A DNA stretch of 64,000 nucleotides from Pedobacter sp. Leaf250. GTDB taxonomy: Bacteria > Bacteroidota > Bacteroidia > Sphingobacteriales > Sphingobacteriaceae. The notes beneath the pieces are model-generated. The model was not told where the DNA came from, did no database searches, and saw only the letters and a program-made list of their open reading frames with translations. The stretch spans positions 242,324 to 306,323 of the forward strand of contig NZ_CAKLBU010000003.1 of NCBI RefSeq assembly GCF_920984735.1. Direction: 5' to 3'. The position numbers were made by a program, and so were the translations under genes. Below, piece after piece: positions 63,509-64,000 of this stretch; the first letter of the stretch is position 1, and the number at the start of each line of letters is the position of its first letter.

Positions 63509-63720
63509 ACCACAAACATAGCAAACACGAAATCATTCCCTGCGAAAGATGCGGAACGGCTATAGAATGCAAGGCAAATTCTTACACCAAATGCCAATGC
63601 AGCGTGGTTCAATTGAGCATCAACGAAGTGCAATATATTTCAGAATTGTACGATGGTTGTTTGTGTGCGAAATGCCTTTTTGAATTGCAACAGGAGTATA
63701 GAGAAGAAATAGGGGTTTAA
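63502..63720 (+). CDS. Small cysteine-rich CWC-type protein
   Basis: 72 residues from ATG 63502; the ATG at 63484 would add six residues encoded by the repeat element. Eight cysteines are arranged as CERC, ECK, CQC, GCLC and AKCL, the layout of the small cysteine-rich CWC family, here with Gln in place of the Trp of CWC. The cysteines very likely bind one or two zinc ions. It also has the family's LSINEVQYI-type middle. Function unknown; cytosolic. Confidence 0.8.
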   Translation: MNNHKHSKHEIIPCERCGTAIECKANSYTKCQCSVVQLSINEVQYISELYDGCLCAKCLFELQQEYREEIGV

Positions 63721-63730
63721 AATCTTTGGC

Positions 63731-63871
63731 TGTCATGCTAAGCTTGTCTAAGCACCTTCAATAAGTCTTTAATTAAAAATTTGAAAAGCAGGTTTCTGTG
63801 CTTTTCGGTTTTTGCATTCCCGCCATTCACTTCAATCTTTTTCTGTTCCTTCGACAAGCTCATGATGACAC
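63731..63871. repeat. REP-like ends with AAGCTTGTC / GACAAGCT arms
   Basis: TGTCATGCTAAGCTTGTC on the left and GACAAGCTCATGATGACA on the right pair imperfectly around about 100 bases. The right arm resembles that of the repeat at 49819-49874. Confidence 0.65.
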
Positions 63872-63897
63872 ATAAAAAGTATCCATGTATTAATAAG

Positions 63898-63965
63898 AGC
63901 CTTAGTTCGAGAAGTAGTCAAACTTGCTACAATAAAAAGATAATTTTATACTCAAAACTAAGGCT
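63898..63965. repeat. Ten-base inverted repeat ahead of an incomplete ORF
   Basis: AGCCTTAGTT (63898-63907) and its exact complement (63956-63965) flank 48 bases. It may be an IS end or a regulatory hairpin; the window ends too soon to decide. Confidence 0.4.
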
Positions 63966-63966
63966 T

Positions 63967-64000
63967 ATGTCAAATATACGTGAAATTGTAGATTTTTCAG
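63967..64000 (+). CDS. Possible start of an ORF running out of the window
   Basis: An ATG at 63967 opens a frame (MSNIREIVDFS) that is still open at the last base. Eleven codons are too few to identify a product. The inverted repeat directly before it would suit a transposase gene, but this is only a possibility. Confidence 0.25.
   Translation, partial: MSNIREIVDFS

Noticed and set aside
63898..64000. Insertion sequence at the right edge
   Set aside because: The 10-base inverted repeat and the 11 codons after it are too little; no transposase motif can be read.

Overview
The window is chromosomal DNA of a Bacteroidota bacterium, most likely a Pedobacter-like member of the Sphingobacteriaceae. 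The reasons are the low GC content, three SusC/SusD pairs, FecR-type anti-sigma control, bshC (bacillithiol), DUF4293 and DUF5683 proteins, the gene order parA-parB-DUF5683-dapB-lepB, and promoters of the Bacteroidota type (TAnnTTTG at -7) in place of Shine-Dalgarno sites. No rRNA, tRNA, CRISPR array or intact insertion sequence was seen. The assignment rests on reading alone; no search was run.

Layout. 1-8.3 kb: the 3' end of a TonB-dependent receptor, then a SusC/SusD pair and a secreted S9 peptidase. 8.3-12.3 kb: a solitary peptide-type binding lipoprotein, a one-lobe BtuF-like protein, a DUF2891 protein and an FMN reductase. 12.5-17.0 kb: a housekeeping block with parA, parB, a DUF5683 gene, dapB and lepB, closed by a strong terminator. 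17.1-27.6 kb: a glycan utilisation locus with a ROK regulator, SusC, SusD, a GH29 fucosidase and a GH3 enzyme with a PA14 insert. 27.6-32.2 kb (minus): an LDH2-type dehydrogenase, bshC and a second GH29 enzyme with a duplicated C-terminal module. 32.2-36.9 kb (minus): an animal-type haem peroxidase, a monooxygenase-like protein and a DEAD-box helicase with an RGG-type tail. 37.5-39.2 kb: an LGFP-repeat metzincin paired with a helical-repeat protein. 39.2-43.0 kb: two tandem DUF4293 genes with a homogenised 3' half, truA, a heptanucleotide repeat and an ABC exporter.

43.0-54.3 kb is the most striking region: an ECF sigma factor, FecR, an STN-bearing SusC, SusD, an S51 cyanophycinase-like lipoprotein, a secreted isoaspartyl peptidase and a secreted cyanophycinase, followed after a terminator by a DctA-type symporter. 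Read together, this looks like a Sus-type locus for a beta-linked aspartyl polymer such as cyanophycin instead of a glycan: capture at the outer membrane, cutting by the S51 enzymes, cleavage of beta-Asp dipeptides by the Ntn hydrolase, and uptake of aspartate. This is inference from gene content.

54.5-64.0 kb: rlmF, a cupin, sucD, a GxxExxY gene framed by inverted repeats, msrB, an RlpA-like protein, nrdB, nrdA and a small cysteine-rich protein. The intergenic spaces here and elsewhere carry several families of palindromic repeats, and one roughly 100-bp element occurs twice, near 37.2 kb and 56.4 kb, each time upstream of a gene in the same relative orientation.
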